From Candidatus Woesearchaeota archaeon (GTDB lineage: Archaea > Nanobdellota > Nanobdellia > Woesearchaeales > UBA11576): DNA of 11,632 bases. Location: positions 1 through 11,632 of the forward strand of contig JAUVBP010000018.1 in the NCBI GenBank assembly GCA_030591125.1, in the 5' to 3' direction. Shown here one piece after another: positions 5,302-11,632 of the stretch; positions within the stretch are counted from its first letter, which is position 1; every line of letters begins with the position of its first letter. Both the position numbers and the translations under genes were made by a program. Under the pieces are notes generated by a model. It saw only the letters and a program-made list of their open reading frames with translations. It had not been told where the DNA came from and made no database searches.

Positions 5302-6753
5302 TCAATAACTCTTACTGAAATATATAGTACATACAGAATCCTTGCCACAGTTAAAACACTTACCGCCTTCTTTTGGCTCACCACCTTCCAGAGGTATGCA
5401 CCGGGACGTCACACCTGAAATATTTTCCTTGATGTCCTCCTCACAACCGATCTCACCACAGAACTGCGTCTTTATAAGCTTCCGTTCTTCAACTGCTTTC
5501 TTGAAATCATCAAGATTATCTACATCTACAATCTTTGATTCCATGTGTAGCCTGGCACTCTCGAACATCCGGTCATGCATTGCAGTCAAGAGTTCTGGTA
5601 ATGCAGCAGTAAGATCCTCTACCTTGATATACTGCTTCTCACCTGTGTCCCTGACAACTGCAGTGACCTGTCCTGCTTCAAGATCTTTAGGTCCTAGTTC
5701 AAGCCGGATAGGCACGCCTTTGAGTTCCCACTCATTGAATTTCCATCCGGGTTTGTATTCATCCCTATCATCCAGTATAGGTTCAAAGTGTGCAAGGGCG
5801 TCCTTTATCTCCTGGCACTTGCCAAGGACTGCATCACGGGTATTTTCAAATATGATAGGGACTATCACGACCTTATTAGGTGCAAAGTTGGGCGGAAGCA
5901 CAAGTCCTTTATTGTCTGAGTGCTGCATCACCGCTGTGCCGATGAGTCGAGTAGATATTCCCCAGCTTGACTGACAAGGTATCTGCGTATTTCCTTCTTT
6001 ATCCTGGAAGTCCATGCCGAATGCTTTGGCAAATCCTTGACCAAGGTTATGTGATGTTCCACACTGGATTGCCTTGCCATCTGGCATGAATGCCTCTATG
6101 GTCAGGGTGTAATCTGCTCCTGCAAACTTCTCTTTTTCAGTCTTCCTTCCATATATGACCGGGACTGCCAAGAGTTTTTCGCAGAGGTCTTTGTATTCGA
6201 TAAGGAAGAGTTCAACTTCCCTGTCGCAGTCCACATTGTTCTCATACACACAATGACCTTCCTGCCACAGGAACTCTCTGCTACGTAAGAATAGTTTCGT
6301 CGCTTCTGTCTCCCACCGTACAACGTTTGCCCACTGATTTATCCTGATAGGGAGATCTCTCCAGCTCCGTAACCATTTTGAATAAGAATCATAGATTATT
6401 GTCTCTGACGTCGGCCTTACTGCAAGCCTTTCACCACTATCCTCATCCTTATTGGCTATCCATGCCACTTCAGGATTAAAACCCTCTGCATGGGTCGCTT
6501 CTTTGTGAAAGAATGATTCAGGTATGAACAGGGGGAAGTATGCATTCTTGACTCCTCTATACTTCATACGCTTATTGAAGTATGCCTGTATCTGTTCCCA
6601 TAACGCGAACCCGAGAGGTCTGAGTATATAACAGCCTTTTACTGGAGCATAGTCTGCAAGCTCTGACTTGAGGCAGAGCTGCTGATACCATTCTGCCATG
6701 TCTTCTTCTTTCTTGACTGTTATTCCCAGGTTCTTTTCCTTAGCATCTGCCAT
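5302..6753 (-). CDS. proS: Prolyl-tRNA synthetase, archaeal/eukaryotic type
   Basis: Charges tRNA-Pro with proline in the cytoplasm. The 483 residues match the usual length of the short archaeal/eukaryotic-type enzyme without the bacterial editing insertion. The class II core shows RPTSET (about 113-118), the motif 2 region RWE...FLWQEGH (about 147-167) and motif 3 around GISTRLIG, followed by QHSDNKGLVLPP where many relatives have HGDD. The anticodon-binding domain starts about residue 290 (PNKVVIVPI). The C-terminal zinc-type domain has C432, C437, C466 and C469, and the protein ends in a Tyr (SKSY), as is typical. ATG 6751-6753 is preceded by a weak GTGAT. The gene starts 39 bp after the methyltransferase gene and probably shares its transcript. 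Confidence 0.96.
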   Translation of the reverse strand: MADAKEKNLGITVKKEEDMAEWYQQLCLKSELADYAPVKGCYILRPLGFALWEQIQAYFNKRMKYRGVKNAYFPLFIPESFFHKEATHAEGFNPEVAWIANKDEDSGERLAVRPTSETIIYDSYSKWLRSWRDLPIRINQWANVVRWETEATKLFLRSREFLWQEGHCVYENNVDCDREVELFLIEYKDLCEKLLAVPVIYGRKTEKEKFAGADYTLTIEAFMPDGKAIQCGTSHNLGQGFAKAFGMDFQDKEGNTQIPCQSSWGISTRLIGTAVMQHSDNKGLVLPPNFAPNKVVIVPIIFENTRDAVLGKCQEIKDALAHFEPILDDRDEYKPGWKFNEWELKGVPIRLELGPKDLEAGQVTAVVRDTGEKQYIKVEDLTAALPELLTAMHDRMFESARLHMESKIVDVDNLDDFKKAVEERKLIKTQFCGEIGCEEDIKENISGVTSRCIPLEGGEPKEGGKCFNCGKDSVCTIYFSKSY

Positions 6754-6792
6754 GTTATCACATCAATCTTAACATCATGTTTTGCCTATAGA

Positions 6793-7710
6793 TTATTTAT
6801 ATCTTTTGCCCTTTTTCTTAGGGACAGGCTTCTTAGGCTTCTTCTTGACATGTTTCTTCGGCGCAACCCTCATCTTTGCAGGCTTCTTCGGTGCAGTCTT
6901 CTTCGGTGCAGTCTTCTTCGGCTTTGTTCTGGGCTTTGCTTTCTGTTTAGGTTTAGGCCTTGCCTTATGCTTTACAGACAGCTTCCTGACCGGAGCTTTC
7001 TTGACAGCTCCTATCTTATGCTGCACCTTTGTCAAGAGCCCCATCACTGCAAAAGACTCTCTTTTGGTGAGCATCGCCTTTCCGATCACCCGCTTCCATA
7101 GCGTCTTCTGTGTCTCTCTCCGTTCAGGGGTCTCCCAGGGAAGATTATTGAACAGTTCATCAAACATGCGCAGGACCTGGTCCTTCTCTTTCTTACCTAT
7201 CGGCGTGACATGGCTTGAAGAGCTTTTCGCTGCAAGCTCATTGTGCAATGCGTACAACAGCACCGCGACAGAATGTGAGATGTTCAGCGTCGGATATGCA
7301 GGGTCCGCAGGTATTGTGGCTATGAAGTCGCACTTCGCTATCTCTTCATTGAACATTCCCGGACCTTCGCGGCCGATCACCAAACCTATCTTCTTCTTTG
7401 GGCTGATGCTCTTGATCTTCCCTGCCAGCTCATCCGGAGTCAACGGCGATCTTGAGATGTTATACTCACTACCTATCTTTGCAGTCGTTGCGATAAGGTA
7501 ATCATAATCATCAATCACAAAGAACTCAGACACTTCTGCATTCTCGAGCACATCCTGTGCATGCTTTGCCCTGTTCCTTGCTTCATCACAGAGATGGTCG
7601 CAATGTGGACCTACCAATACCAGCTTATCAAATCCGAAGTTCTTCATCACCCTGGCTATAGCTCCGACATTCCCAGGGATCACCGGTTCAAGAAGTATTA
7701 TGTGTATCAT
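6793..7710 (-). CDS. trmJ: TrmJ-like SPOUT tRNA 2'-O-methyltransferase with a Lys/Pro-rich C-terminal tail
   Basis: The start is ATG at 7708-7710 (305 residues). A TTG two codons earlier lies only three bases from the GGGGG ribosome site, whereas the ATG sits nine bases away. The SPOUT fold is marked by EPVIPGNVGAIAR (8-20), LVIGREGPGM (110-119) and LNISHSVAVLLY (142-153), the knotted S-adenosylmethionine site. Archaeal TrmJ methylates the ribose of C32 in tRNA; this substrate is inferred from family similarity. A helical extension (about 170-232), as in TrmJ dimers, is followed by a basic tail of about 70 residues (237-305) of Lys, Pro and Ala with KKTAPKKTAPKKPAK repeats. The tail resembles histone H1 tails and is presumably a disordered RNA-binding arm. 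The gene follows the protease gene by about 30 bp and precedes proS by 39 bp, consistent with one operon. Confidence 0.85.
   Translation of the reverse strand: MIHIILLEPVIPGNVGAIARVMKNFGFDKLVLVGPHCDHLCDEARNRAKHAQDVLENAEVSEFFVIDDYDYLIATTAKIGSEYNISRSPLTPDELAGKIKSISPKKKIGLVIGREGPGMFNEEIAKCDFIATIPADPAYPTLNISHSVAVLLYALHNELAAKSSSSHVTPIGKKEKDQVLRMFDELFNNLPWETPERRETQKTLWKRVIGKAMLTKRESFAVMGLLTKVQHKIGAVKKAPVRKLSVKHKARPKPKQKAKPRTKPKKTAPKKTAPKKPAKMRVAPKKHVKKKPKKPVPKKKGKRYK
6883..6921. repeat. 15-bp tandem repeat encoding the KKTAP units
   Basis: The unit CTTCTTCGGTGCAGT occurs at 6883-6897 and 6898-6912, followed by nine matching bases to 6921. It encodes the PKKTA repeat of the methyltransferase tail. 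Exact identity of the two units suggests a recent duplication by slippage. Confidence 0.8.
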
Positions 7711-7741
7711 GGTCAAGAACCCCCTTCAGCCAATACAGGGA

Positions 7742-8935
7742 TCAAAGGAATATCTTTCCTATTTGACTGGTAACCCATTTTATCACAGGCCAGAATAGAT
7801 TTATTGCCAGCAGGAGCAGTGTTGCGACACTGACCTTTCTCCACCAGAAGTTACCTCGTTCAGATCCTTTGATCTTCTCAAGTGAGACCTGGAGCATCCT
7901 TCCTCCATCGACAGGTCCGAGCGGCAACAGGTTTGCGAGACCTATGCCAAGGCTCAAGAGACCTGTTATTGCCATGAGCTCTCCTAACCACATGAGTATC
8001 CTATGCAATATCTTATAGTATAATGTCTGGTTGTTCAATTCAGTCTTGGCTTTGGTCGATGCCATTATCCCTATGTATCCTTTATTCGGGTCAGAAGGAT
8101 TCTCTGCAGTCACTATATTATACACAGTGCCATCTGCAGTCACCGTGACTTCTTCGCCAGGACGCACGTCTTCCATGTTCTTTGTGAATTGGGCGTGGTT
8201 AGTGATATCGACACCGTTCACCGAGGTGATCACTACACCACCTTCAAGTCCTGCGTCCATTGCAGGATACCCTTCAGTCACTCCGACCACAGGGACTCCG
8301 ATCTCTGTAGACATCGAACCTGCGACAGGATCGAATGCATACGTAAGTAGGAACAGACAGAGCAATGCCAGCAGCACATTGGAAAAAGGACCTGCTGCAT
8401 ATACTGAATACTGCGTCGTGTCTGATGATTTTCTCAGCTTCTTCTCTTCAGGCTCGACAAATGCGCCCATGAGCGGCCCCATGAAGAATATGCCTGATGA
8501 CTTGACAGGGATCTTATGCGCTCTTGCGACGACTCCGTGCGAGAACTCGTGCACGAGTATGACCAGGAACAATGCTATCCATCCTGTTATCAGAGGGATC
8601 ATTATCGGACTGCCAGGGATCTTCACCCCGGGAATGACCAGGCTGACAGCTGAAGTTGCTGTCGGGACCATAAGGAGATTGAATATATTTTTCAGGAGAT
8701 AATATACTATCAATACGAGTCCACTATACCCCACACCTATACCTATATAGCCCAGGAGCTTGACGACCTCTGCATGCTTCACACCTATCTTATCCATCAG
8801 CTTGATGCCAATCTTAGTCCTATACATGGCAAGGAAGAAATTTGGCCTATCAAACTTCTTCCTGAAGATATAGACCAATAATATGATAGTGGAATAGAAT
8901 AAGATGACCCAGCGGTAGTCTTGGAAAAATCCCAT
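7742..8935 (-). CDS. Site-2 protease family (M50) membrane zinc metalloprotease with PDZ domain
   Basis: A 397-residue polytopic membrane protein. The zinc motif HEFSH (H129, E130, H133) lies in a transmembrane segment, and the third ligand is D343 in NLLPLGPVDGG (335-345). Hydrophobic segments are clear at about 9-24, 62-90, 112-130, 180-200, 318-338 and 368-388. A single PDZ domain (about 210-295, with PAMDAGLEGG and ITSVNGVDI) lies between the two catalytic segments, as in RseP-like proteases. The family cuts single-pass membrane proteins within the bilayer to release signalling domains or clear remnants; the substrate here cannot be told. ATG 8933-8935 has only a weak GTGA upstream. A TATA-like element lies about 35 bases away, so this may start the protease-methyltransferase-proS transcript. 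Confidence 0.92.
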   Translation of the reverse strand: MGFFQDYRWVILFYSTIILLVYIFRKKFDRPNFFLAMYRTKIGIKLMDKIGVKHAEVVKLLGYIGIGVGYSGLVLIVYYLLKNIFNLLMVPTATSAVSLVIPGVKIPGSPIMIPLITGWIALFLVILVHEFSHGVVARAHKIPVKSSGIFFMGPLMGAFVEPEEKKLRKSSDTTQYSVYAAGPFSNVLLALLCLFLLTYAFDPVAGSMSTEIGVPVVGVTEGYPAMDAGLEGGVVITSVNGVDITNHAQFTKNMEDVRPGEEVTVTADGTVYNIVTAENPSDPNKGYIGIMASTKAKTELNNQTLYYKILHRILMWLGELMAITGLLSLGIGLANLLPLGPVDGGRMLQVSLEKIKGSERGNFWWRKVSVATLLLLAINLFWPVIKWVTSQIGKIFL

Positions 8936-8962
8936 TTTATCAAGTCACTTCTTTTTTGATGC

Positions 8963-8978
8963 TATTAAAATATTTAAC
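8963..8978 (-). promoter_or_regulatory. TATA-like element of the site-2 protease gene
   Basis: The minus strand reads TTAAATATTTTAATAG, an AT-rich archaeal TATA-type core about 30-40 bases before the ATG. It predicts a very short leader. Confidence 0.45.
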
Positions 8979-8995
8979 TATTTGGATTATGATGT

Positions 8996-9157
8996 TTACT
9001 TCTTTCTCTTAGGCTTCAGGGCTTTAGTCCCGCACTTCCTGCAGCTTACCTTGCCCGCAATCACTTTCAGGTTCGGAGCCCGGACCTTTGACTTGCACCT
9101 TCTGCATACAAAGATGTTTGCGAATTTCCTTGCTACAGCCTCATCGAATTTTGCCAT
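8996..9157 (-). CDS. rpl40e: Ribosomal protein L40e (large subunit)
   Basis: A 53-residue basic protein found by translating the minus strand by hand. It starts MAKFDEAVARKFANIFVC and ends in the basic run KALKPKRKK. A zinc-ribbon pattern is formed by C18, C21, C39 and C42 (CRRC and CRKC pairs). Archaeal L40e is a similarly small zinc protein of the large subunit, whereas the eukaryotic version is made as a ubiquitin fusion. ATG 9155-9157 follows a strong GGAGTG ribosome site (9165-9170) by seven bases, and the gene begins 13 bp after the aIF5A stop. The two are almost certainly co-transcribed and possibly translationally coupled. Confidence 0.92.
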   Translation of the reverse strand: MAKFDEAVARKFANIFVCRRCKSKVRAPNLKVIAGKVSCRKCGTKALKPKRKK

Positions 9158-9170
9158 TTCCCTTCACTCC

Positions 9171-9581
9171 TTAATCAGCGCCTTTGACCTGCTTCATGAC
9201 CTTCTCATCAAGCACGATCCAGTATAGGATCTCTGCACCTTCTGCAATCTTGTCCTTGAGCTCATCTTCGATCTTCAGGTCAAATGTCTCATAGGTCTCT
9301 ACATCCATGACATTTGCCATGTCACCTGCTATTGAGAGCACCTGTGCGCTCTTCTTCCCTACGATTGGAACATCAACATGATCATGTCCTGGAAGGACCA
9401 GGTTCCTTTTCTTACCATCAAGCAACCCTACAGCCATCAGGTTCACTTTCGCGTGACCGTGTTTTCCCGGTCTTGAGGTCGCTGTACTGACTATTTTACA
9501 CGCTACGCCATCGACTACGATATACGAGCCTTTTTGTAGGGTGCCTACACTTGCTTTCTTGGTTTCTCCCTTAACTTCCAT
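9171..9581 (-). CDS. eif5a: Translation factor aIF5A (hypusine-containing)
   Basis: The start is ATG at 9579-9581 (136 residues). A GTG three codons upstream has no better ribosome site, while the ATG follows a weak AAGTGG. The N-terminal SH3-like barrel contains the exposed loop SRPGKHGHAKV, whose Lys40 is the position converted to hypusine (or deoxyhypusine). An OB-fold domain follows (about 68-136). The factor binds the ribosome E site and relieves stalling, notably at proline-rich sequences. Modification requires deoxyhypusine synthase encoded elsewhere. The proteome here has proline-rich tracts (the Pro-Glu linker and the methyltransferase tail) that could depend on it. It is preceded by its own TATA box and heads a two-gene unit with L40e. 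Confidence 0.95.
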   Translation of the reverse strand: MEVKGETKKASVGTLQKGSYIVVDGVACKIVSTATSRPGKHGHAKVNLMAVGLLDGKKRNLVLPGHDHVDVPIVGKKSAQVLSIAGDMANVMDVETYETFDLKIEDELKDKIAEGAEILYWIVLDEKVMKQVKGAD

Positions 9582-9642
9582 AAATACCACTTATACTTAT
9601 ATTTTAGGTGATTTAGAACCTATAATGCCTCTTTCTAAGGAT

Positions 9643-9653
9643 GTTTATAAATA
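9643..9653 (-). promoter_or_regulatory. TATA box of the aIF5A-L40e unit
   Basis: The minus strand reads CAAAATATTTATAAACAT, an A-rich BRE-like stretch followed by TTTATAAA. It lies about 65-70 bases before the ATG, predicting a start near 9620 and a leader of about 40 nt. Confidence 0.5.
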
Positions 9654-9696
9654 TTTTGGTGTATTGTATAATTATAACTATAATTAGATGTGTATC

Positions 9697-10437
9697 TCAC
9701 AACCACCCAAATAACCTATCCCTGGTGCTCTTCAGCTTCTTCACACACTCCTGCTTCTTCACTGCCCTATCCCTATACGCCGCCTTTGCCTTCACCCTTG
9801 CGACCACCCTTGTCAGGTCTTTCTCTATCTGGGGGCCATCTTCAAACACTTTCTCCAGCCGTTTGAACTTCTTGTCATGATAATAAGTCCTGGCTCCGGA
9901 CTTGAAGAATTTCCTCTGCTTGTGCAGCATCTCATGGAACATTATGTATTCCAGATACACAGTATCTTCCACTTCCTTGAACACGCTGCTGATCGTGATC
10001 TTGTCACACTTGAAATCATAGCTGCCGAACGTAGTTGTAGCAAATTTCCCCCACACCAAATTAGGCATCTCAACAAGTCCTAAGAAATATCTTTCATTCA
10101 CACGATCAAAACACTCTTGAAGTTCAGGGTCTACTTTATCCTTAGGCACTGCGATGTGCAGGTTCTTCACAAAGCTGTTGTACAGATCGACATACATGGA
10201 TGCGCTCTTCTTCTTGAACAGTTTCAACAACAGCTCCTGCATCAGTCCCATCTGTATCTCTGGTGATATCGGAAACCATGAACGCGACATCTTGAACTCA
10301 AGCAGTGGGCCTTTCATGGACACATAAGCACCATAATCTTTAAGGCGTCCAGAGTACGTCACCACAAAAGTATAGTTTGCTTGAGAATTAGGGAACAACA
10401 ACCCGTACGCTTTCTCTGCGAGGTTCTGGCATTCCAT
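9697..10437 (-). CDS. SprT-like zinc metalloprotein
   Basis: A 246-residue cytoplasmic protein with no signal peptide or membrane segment. The zinc site is HEMLH (H168, E169, H172), with a probable third ligand His187 in YYHDKKFKRLEK 15 residues further on; this spacing fits SprT/YgjP-like (gluzincin) domains. Conserved-looking blocks before it (RVNERYF, PNLVWGKF, FGSYDF, ITISSVF) match the SprT layout. The C-terminus is strongly basic (about 205-246) and may bind nucleic acid. Eukaryotic SPRTN cleaves DNA-protein crosslinks; any such role here is speculation. The start is uncertain. ATG 10435-10437 is chosen, but GTG 10456-10458, two bases after the aRF1 stop, would add seven residues and directly abuts the GGGGT stretch. 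It is very likely translated from the aRF1 transcript. Confidence 0.8.
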   Translation of the reverse strand: MECQNLAEKAYGLLFPNSQANYTFVVTYSGRLKDYGAYVSMKGPLLEFKMSRSWFPISPEIQMGLMQELLLKLFKKKSASMYVDLYNSFVKNLHIAVPKDKVDPELQECFDRVNERYFLGLVEMPNLVWGKFATTTFGSYDFKCDKITISSVFKEVEDTVYLEYIMFHEMLHKQRKFFKSGARTYYHDKKFKRLEKVFEDGPQIEKDLTRVVARVKAKAAYRDRAVKKQECVKKLKSTRDRLFGWL

Positions 10438-10460
10438 TTTATCTGTTAGTGTACACACCC

Positions 10461-11567
10461 CTAATCTGTGCTGACTTCATATCTCAATATCGCAGCGATC
10501 TTTCCGAGGTCACGCAGCTGCACACCCTCACGGGTGTCGACTGAGATTATCCTGACTTCAGTGCCGCCTTTCTTTGCCTCTTCCTCCAAGGCCTCAAGCT
10601 CATCCTCGTCCATACTTTCAGACAACAGCAACACGTCAACCGCACCCATCTCAAGCACTTTCTTGACATGCTTCTCACCATAGCTGACCATTCCTGGCTT
10701 CTTTGCAAGGTATTTGAGGAACTTATTCACTATCTTCTTCTCTGCTGCAACGTCTTCTGCAGCTAATATGTCTTGACTCTTCTCCAGAAGTTCCTGAAGT
10801 CCGAACTCTTCAGTGTATGACAGGTCTTTTGTACCTATGATCTTCTTCTTCAGGTCACCTGTCAGATAATCATGTCCGATGAAATCATTGATCGTGACCC
10901 CGGGTCCACCGATGATTATGCCTTTCAACCCTTCAAGGTTCAGGAACTCTTCTTTCATGTAATCTGCGACTTTCTTATAATGATCTTTGATGGCACCCTC
11001 ACGGAGTCGCGCAAACCTTGCTGCTGACTGTCCTCCAGCCCTCATCTTTCCCGGGACTTCAGAATGTGTCTTCCGGGTCGGCACTATAGCTTTTCCTTTC
11101 AGCAACGCAAGCATAGCATCTCTCCTGTCCAACACCACAAGACCATATACTTCATTTGAGTCCAGCAGTTCCCGTAATGGTTCTATGACAAATTCTTTGT
11201 CACATCTGTAAGTCCGGAACTTCAACGGCACTGGAGGTTCTATGCTCCAGACCTGCATATCTTCCTGCCCTGCTTTCTCTGCGACATTCCCTGCGAACAC
11301 GGCAAGCCCATTCGGGGGGGTCCTTTTGAACAGGCGAAGGTGCTGGATCATCCTCTCCAATGCACCTATGACATTCTCCCTTGTCTGCTTGCTCTTGATG
11401 TTGGAGGCAGTCCCCTGCTCCTGGGAGAGATGGCTCATGATCAGGTTGAGGTCATACCCTGAAGGTATGTACACACTCACAAGCTCGGTATGCCTACCTC
11501 GATGCTTGCTTATCTCTTTCACGAACTTCTTGAGGTGATACCTCTGACTCTCATCCATCTGTACCAT
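10461..11567 (-). CDS. prf1: Peptide chain release factor aRF1, without the domain-3 minidomain
   Basis: Recognises all three stop codons and triggers peptide release. Domain 1 carries NIKS (56-59) and YRCDKEF (120-126), the stop-codon reading motifs. Domain 2 carries GGQ (178-180) in MRAGGQSAARFARLREGA. These rule out Pelota. The length is 368 residues, shorter than the roughly 410-420 usual for aRF1. In domain 3, VDVLLLSES is followed almost at once by an acidic helix and then TEVRIISVDT, so the Cys-rich minidomain usually inserted there is missing. ATG 11565-11567 is chosen over a TTG two codons upstream because the TATA core at 11590-11598 places the transcription start almost exactly on this ATG and there is no ribosome site, suggesting a leaderless mRNA. 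It heads a unit with the SprT-like gene. Confidence 0.93.
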   Translation of the reverse strand: MVQMDESQRYHLKKFVKEISKHRGRHTELVSVYIPSGYDLNLIMSHLSQEQGTASNIKSKQTRENVIGALERMIQHLRLFKRTPPNGLAVFAGNVAEKAGQEDMQVWSIEPPVPLKFRTYRCDKEFVIEPLRELLDSNEVYGLVVLDRRDAMLALLKGKAIVPTRKTHSEVPGKMRAGGQSAARFARLREGAIKDHYKKVADYMKEEFLNLEGLKGIIIGGPGVTINDFIGHDYLTGDLKKKIIGTKDLSYTEEFGLQELLEKSQDILAAEDVAAEKKIVNKFLKYLAKKPGMVSYGEKHVKKVLEMGAVDVLLLSESMDEDELEALEEEAKKGGTEVRIISVDTREGVQLRDLGKIAAILRYEVSTD

Positions 11568-11589
11568 GGCCAAGAAGAGAAAAGGGTGG

Positions 11590-11598
11590 TATATAAAT
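11590..11598 (-). promoter_or_regulatory. TATA box of prf1
   Basis: The minus strand reads ATTTATATA, a near-consensus TATA core centred about 27 bases before the ATG at 11567. This spacing implies leaderless transcription. A second TATA-like TTTTATAC lies further out, at 11613-11620. Confidence 0.6.
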
Positions 11599-11632
11599 TG
11601 TTAGCAGGAGCTGTATAAAAGCCAGTGACGCC

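Noticed and set aside
6782..7501. Phe/Gly-rich plus-strand frame resembling a membrane protein
   Set aside because: It is the reverse complement of Lys/Pro/Ala codons in the methyltransferase tail and core; the SPOUT motifs fix the real strand.
8982..9227. 81-codon plus-strand frame over the L40e gene
   Set aside because: The minus strand encodes a clear zinc-ribbon L40e with a strong ribosome site; the plus frame has neither.
10461..11567. Pelota (a ribosome-rescue factor) instead of aRF1
   Set aside because: The lack of the minidomain is Pelota-like, but NIKS, YRCDKEF and GGQ are all present and specific to release factors.

Overview
The window is archaeal chromosome. It encodes archaeal or eukaryote-type informational proteins (aRF1 with NIKS and GGQ, aIF5A with the hypusine loop, ribosomal protein L40e, archaeal/eukaryotic-type prolyl-tRNA synthetase, the KH-CPSF termination factor FttA/aCPSF1) and a proteasome beta subunit. 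Spacers carry TATA boxes and T-rich 3' ends. The short intergenic distances, a trimmed aRF1 and a SprT-like protein of a type I associate with DPANN archaea suggest a Woesearchaeota/Pacearchaeota-like lineage. That placement is inference from protein character, not a database result.

Layout: all confident housekeeping genes lie on the minus strand, so transcription runs from high to low coordinates. In that order they are aRF1 (11567-10461), a SprT-like zinc metalloprotein (10437-9697), aIF5A (9581-9171), L40e (9157-8996, missing from the supplied six-frame list and recovered by hand), a site-2 protease (8935-7742), a TrmJ-like tRNA methyltransferase with a long Lys/Pro tail (7710-6793), ProRS (6753-5302), a secreted membrane-anchored beta-rich protein (4832-3753), proteasome beta (3585-2941) and FttA (2845-941). 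Translation genes sit at the right. Protein quality-control and membrane genes are interspersed, and the RNA-processing/termination factor is at the left.

The only plus-strand gene is at the left edge (89-913). It is a probable endonuclease-like protein whose N-terminal repeat module continues upstream in the same frame through an in-frame TAA at 35-37. Two copies of the module, exactly 71 codons apart, align across that stop. The nuclease-like motif also appears to have lost an Asp. The locus looks like a decaying accessory gene.

The least ordinary stretch is the 469-bp spacer 4833-5301. It holds a run of six inverted repeats (4873-5034), three of which share a CAAAA/TTTTG stem pattern at about 27-bp spacing. 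Beyond these lie a strong plus-strand TATA box and a 109-bp element bounded by a perfect 11-bp inverted repeat (5174-5282), at the right distance to be a small structured RNA. I do not recognise either element as a known family.
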